DNA of 34,328 nt, taken from the NCBI GenBank assembly GCA_002345205.1, contig DDVI01000093.1:1-34328 (forward strand), written 5' to 3'. The notes beneath the pieces were generated by a model. It ran no database searches and was not told where the DNA came from. It saw only the letters and a program-made list of their open reading frames with translations. This DNA is from Bdellovibrionaceae bacterium UBA2316 (GTDB lineage Bacteria; Bdellovibrionota; Bdellovibrionia; Bdellovibrionales; Bdellovibrionaceae). The position numbers were made by a program, and so were the translations under genes. This document shows positions 31,682 through 34,328 of this stretch, in pieces (position 1 is the stretch's first letter; every line of letters starts with the position of its first letter).

Positions 31682-33772
31682 ATGCCAAAATACGTTTTAA
31701 AATCGTTGCTTGCCGGTATTTTCACGGTGTCGTTCACCGTTTCACCTTATGCGTATGCCGACAACAAATCACCAGTTAATCAAGTAAAAACACATATTAA
31801 AGACACAAAGCTAACGACAACAAAGTCGTATTCGGAAATGCTTACTAGAATTTCTAAGCAAAACACAAAAGTAAATCCCTTGGTTTTTAAACAAATCGCC
31901 GAAGCCATGTCGCATGAGAAATTCCCAAGCATTCAAGTTCAGGAGTTCAAATATAAAGGCAAAGACGCTTTAAAAGTAATGGCCCAAATTGGCAAAGAAC
32001 AAGTAGTTATTGAATATCTATTCAGTGGCGACGAAGTCATGAAAATCAATGGAACTGTCTTTAAGACAGCAGACACAGTTTCGTCAGAAGCCTTTGATAA
32101 AAAGTTAAAGTCAGTTGAGGCATTTAGAAAAGTTTATCAAGATTTCCAAAAACGTGTTTTTAAAGCAGCCACTCTTCCCACATATGAGCAATGGCAAAAG
32201 CTAACTCGTGCACAACGAGCTGAATTTTACTTACGTTATAGAGAATTATTAGAAGCTGCCTATAAAGTTCATGGAACAGGTAGATTCAAAGTTGTTTCTA
32301 ATTCAGACAAAACGTTCAGTGAGTTCGTTAAAGCCTCTTTCTTAGGTGAAGATGCTTACGCCAATGCTGAAGTCGTTGGTGCCGTGGGCGCAACCGTAGG
32401 AACAACGCCGCCTAAACCTCCAGGCGCTACTGATGTTCAAGGCAAAGCTCGTCAAGAGGCGGAAGCCGTGGCAAAAGCTAAGAGATTAACGGACGGCATG
32501 GGTAATCCAGATCCGTTCCAGGGACCAGGTGAACCGAAAGGTCCAAGTTGTATCGTGGCTGGTTATACTCGTCAGTGGAAAGGCACAATTTGCCCTTGGG
32601 ACGGCGGAACTAAAAAAGGCGCTGATCAATTCTATAAAGAAAATCCAGTTTCTCAAGAATGCCGAACAAGCAAAGGCGAAGGATGGATCGCTTGTAATCC
32701 TTTAATTTACGGTTTTGATTCTTCAGGTGGCGCACATTGTATCAATTCAACTGTGAAGTCTGGACCAGACAATTTTAACTATGCAACTCACGGTTCCGGT
32801 CCATGTGAAAGAAAATCTCCGTTAAATTCTGCTGAAGATAAAATGACTTTTATTAAAAACATTTTAGCTCGAGAAAAAATTCCAGGTGCAGATACTTTGT
32901 CAATCGGTCCAGATCCAAAATGTAAGGCTAAATCTGATGGCAGTTGTCCAAATGTCGTGATTACTAAAAATCCCGATTTATTTAAAAAAATTATGGGTGA
33001 ATTAAGTGGTCCAATTGCGACGTACATCGATTCCGCGAAAAAAATCTGTGAAGAAAATACGTCAACTAAAAAATGGAACTATAAAGCCCCAAATCCTCCA
33101 CACGGAAAGAGCTCTAAACCAGATCCAGCTTACCAAGATGAAGCGTGTGATGCGTTATTAAAACGCGCCATCGCTGTTCAAAACTTGCTAACAACAGAAG
33201 AAACACCGACGCCTCCAGAAACGGTTATTGCGTCTCCGTGTGATGGCTGGACTCCCCCTCAACATGTGGAGGAAGCTCCAGATAAAAAATCGTGCGTGTG
33301 CAAAGATAAACCGAAATGTCGCCTAGATGTTCCAAATAAACAGTGCGTAGTTGTTGATGGCAGCAAACCAGAATACGAAGGCGGCGGAGAGCCGGTTGCT
33401 GATATCCCGTCTGCTCCTGTTAAAGATGCTGCGGATTGCGGAAGTTACTTTACACGCATGAATCCAATGGTGAGCGAATGTTCATCAACAGCGGGTGACT
33501 GGTTTAAAACCTTCCTTGGCGTCGTTGGCGGAATCTGTTTTTCGAATGCGGTATTTGATACTCACATTACCGGCCTTTGTGCAAACAAGCGTAAATCAGC
33601 GTCTACACAGCCGCCTTATGTAGATCCAGTGGCACCATGCCCAGCTACCGGTTGTCCGACTACTGATCCTGTTGACCCGACTCCGGTTGACCCAGAGCCA
33701 CCAAGAACAACAGAAACTGAAACTAACCAAACTAATCCGACATACAACCCTAGTCAGGTACCTCCGAGATAA
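31682..33772 (+). CDS. Large secreted Cys-rich protein with Pro-rich tail, unknown function
   Basis: The 696-residue protein has a signal peptide (basic start, hydrophobic 8-22, cleavage after AYA). Residues 27-240 are Lys-rich and mostly helical with no cysteine; a linker follows. The rest has about 20 cysteines. One block, with CIVAGYTRQWKGTICPWDGG, then GWIACNPLIYG and later ATHGSGPC, resembles a Cys-rich module that I recall in many secreted Bdellovibrio proteins; I cannot name it. Another cluster CVCKDKPKC lies near 545. A hydrophobic stretch WFKTFLGVVGGICF (about 612-625) precedes a Pro/Thr/Asp-rich C-terminus. GAGG precedes the ATG. An RDD-family membrane protein gene follows 2 bp later. 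Confidence 0.8.
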   Translation: MPKYVLKSLLAGIFTVSFTVSPYAYADNKSPVNQVKTHIKDTKLTTTKSYSEMLTRISKQNTKVNPLVFKQIAEAMSHEKFPSIQVQEFKYKGKDALKVMAQIGKEQVVIEYLFSGDEVMKINGTVFKTADTVSSEAFDKKLKSVEAFRKVYQDFQKRVFKAATLPTYEQWQKLTRAQRAEFYLRYRELLEAAYKVHGTGRFKVVSNSDKTFSEFVKASFLGEDAYANAEVVGAVGATVGTTPPKPPGATDVQGKARQEAEAVAKAKRLTDGMGNPDPFQGPGEPKGPSCIVAGYTRQWKGTICPWDGGTKKGADQFYKENPVSQECRTSKGEGWIACNPLIYGFDSSGGAHCINSTVKSGPDNFNYATHGSGPCERKSPLNSAEDKMTFIKNILAREKIPGADTLSIGPDPKCKAKSDGSCPNVVITKNPDLFKKIMGELSGPIATYIDSAKKICEENTSTKKWNYKAPNPPHGKSSKPDPAYQDEACDALLKRAIAVQNLLTTEETPTPPETVIASPCDGWTPPQHVEEAPDKKSCVCKDKPKCRLDVPNKQCVVVDGSKPEYEGGGEPVADIPSAPVKDAADCGSYFTRMNPMVSECSSTAGDWFKTFLGVVGGICFSNAVFDTHITGLCANKRKSASTQPPYVDPVAPCPATGCPTTDPVDPTPVDPEPPRTTETETNQTNPTYNPSQVPPR

Positions 33773-33774
33773 GT

Positions 33775-34308
33775 TTGGATATTATCCGCGAACCTCTTAA
33801 CAAAGAGAACAAAGTTACACCGGCCGATAGATCCGTTAATCAACGGATCTATCACGAGTTAGGCTTTAATAGCGGATCCCGCAAACGCCGGGGACGCAAG
33901 CTCATCGAATTTCAAATTTTAAGTGCATTAGTAGACTCATTGTTAATTCTAGCGATGAGTTTTTTCGTTTGTTTTTTATACTTACTCTCGCTCAAGACAG
34001 ACTTAGTTCAAGTGTTGCCACATAAGTTTTACTTTGCGGAACTTTTTGGTGTTATCTTCCTATGGATCCAGTTCTGCTACCTTGTAGTCTTAAGAACCTT
34101 TGGCGGCGCTACGTTCGGGGAAAAAGTATTTGATGTAAGATTAGGGATTTTTCAAGAACGATATTTACTATCGTATCCATTCCGAGTTATATACCGAACG
34201 TTTATTATCTATTTATGCGGAATCGTAACCCTTCCGCTTCTTTCTTGGTTTTTCAAAAAAGATTTAGCCGGTGAAATCTCGGGCCTTAAAATAACGTCAA
34301 ATATTTGA
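33775..34308 (+). CDS. RDD-family membrane protein
   Basis: The 177-residue product starts at a TTG 2 bp after the preceding stop codon; no ATG is available, so translation is probably coupled. The N-terminal 45 residues are charged and soluble, followed by the RDD domain. Hydrophobic spans lie at about 48-72, 85-107 and 145-160, with the acidic residue in ALVDSLLILA and the loop TFGEKVFDVRLG that is typical of RDD proteins (TxGK...R). The family's function is poorly defined; some members are linked to ion or solute transport. Pairing with a secreted Cys-rich protein suggests joint work at the envelope, by inference. A perfect hairpin lies in its first codons. Confidence 0.78.
   Translation: MDIIREPLNKENKVTPADRSVNQRIYHELGFNSGSRKRRGRKLIEFQILSALVDSLLILAMSFFVCFLYLLSLKTDLVQVLPHKFYFAELFGVIFLWIQFCYLVVLRTFGGATFGEKVFDVRLGIFQERYLLSYPFRVIYRTFIIYLCGIVTLPLLSWFFKKDLAGEISGLKITSNI
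33826..33853. repeat. Perfect 12-bp inverted repeat inside the RDD gene
   Basis: GATAGATCCGTT (33826-33837) and AACGGATCTATC (33842-33853) are exact inverse complements around AATC. The element begins 51 nt downstream of the TTG start and encodes DRSVNQRIY. There is no U-tract after it, so it is not a simple terminator. As RNA it would form a stable hairpin near the translation start. Confidence 0.6.
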
Positions 34309-34328
34309 AACTGGCCCCTTAGCCTGCG

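Noticed and set aside
1..34328. Mobile elements, CRISPR arrays, tRNA genes
   Set aside because: No transposase, integrase or phage gene, no regularly spaced repeats, and no cloverleaf-like segment were seen in the gaps, which are nearly all shorter than 300 bp.

Overview
The window looks like chromosome of a predatory bacterium of the Bdellovibrionota (Bdellovibrio / Pseudobdellovibrio type). Pointers are a cyclic-nucleotide-domain plus EAL phosphodiesterase of the Bd1971 type, an LdcA/Mpl murein-recycling cluster, many small secreted proteins with a Cys-rich block that I associate with this group, and a fairly AT-rich composition by eye. Assignment to genus is inference. No tRNA, rRNA, insertion sequence, prophage or CRISPR array was seen; most of the window is ordinary, gene-dense core genome.

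Layout. (1) 1-1471, minus: a membrane PAS histidine kinase interrupted by one in-frame TAA and cut by the window edge. (2) 1541-4986, plus: a three-gene murein set (LD-carboxypeptidase, serine beta-lactamase-like hydrolase, Mpl ligase). (3) 5049-6362, minus: HflX GTPase whose conserved N-terminus has no standard start codon. (4) 6475-9905: a polyhydroxyalkanoate (PHA) locus: phaE-like, phaC and an alpha/beta hydrolase on minus, divergent from a short PhaR-type regulator and a phasin on plus. A perfect CTGC-N4-GCAG palindrome sits just upstream of the phasin promoter. (5) 9993-15008: a lipoprotein, a second PAS histidine kinase, a small secreted protein, an MFS transporter and a DUF2461 protein. 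(6) 15035-21610: cNMP-EAL phosphodiesterase, mutS, two small minus-strand genes, an odd single-domain response regulator, sufE-like and a secreted trypsin-like protease. (7) 21743-31579: a nine-gene heme operon hemA-hemC(+C-terminal domain)-hemL-HK-RR-hemE-hemN-hemG-hemH. Its genes from hemC onward overlap or nearly abut. (8) 31682-34308: a large secreted Cys/Pro-rich protein and an RDD membrane protein.

How they work together. The heme operon encodes most steps from glutamyl-tRNA to protoheme. hemB and a free-standing hemD are absent from the window, and the HemC protein carries about 200 extra residues that could supply HemD activity. A two-component system is embedded in the same transcript, which suggests a dedicated sensor for heme supply or a linked signal. 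The PHA locus has synthase, partner subunit, granule coat protein, regulator and a recognisable regulator site.

The most interesting points are the HemC fusion, the compact HemA without a dimerisation domain, the embedded two-component system, the PhaR operator, the interrupted kinase, the HflX start, and a perfect 12-bp hairpin inside the RDD gene.
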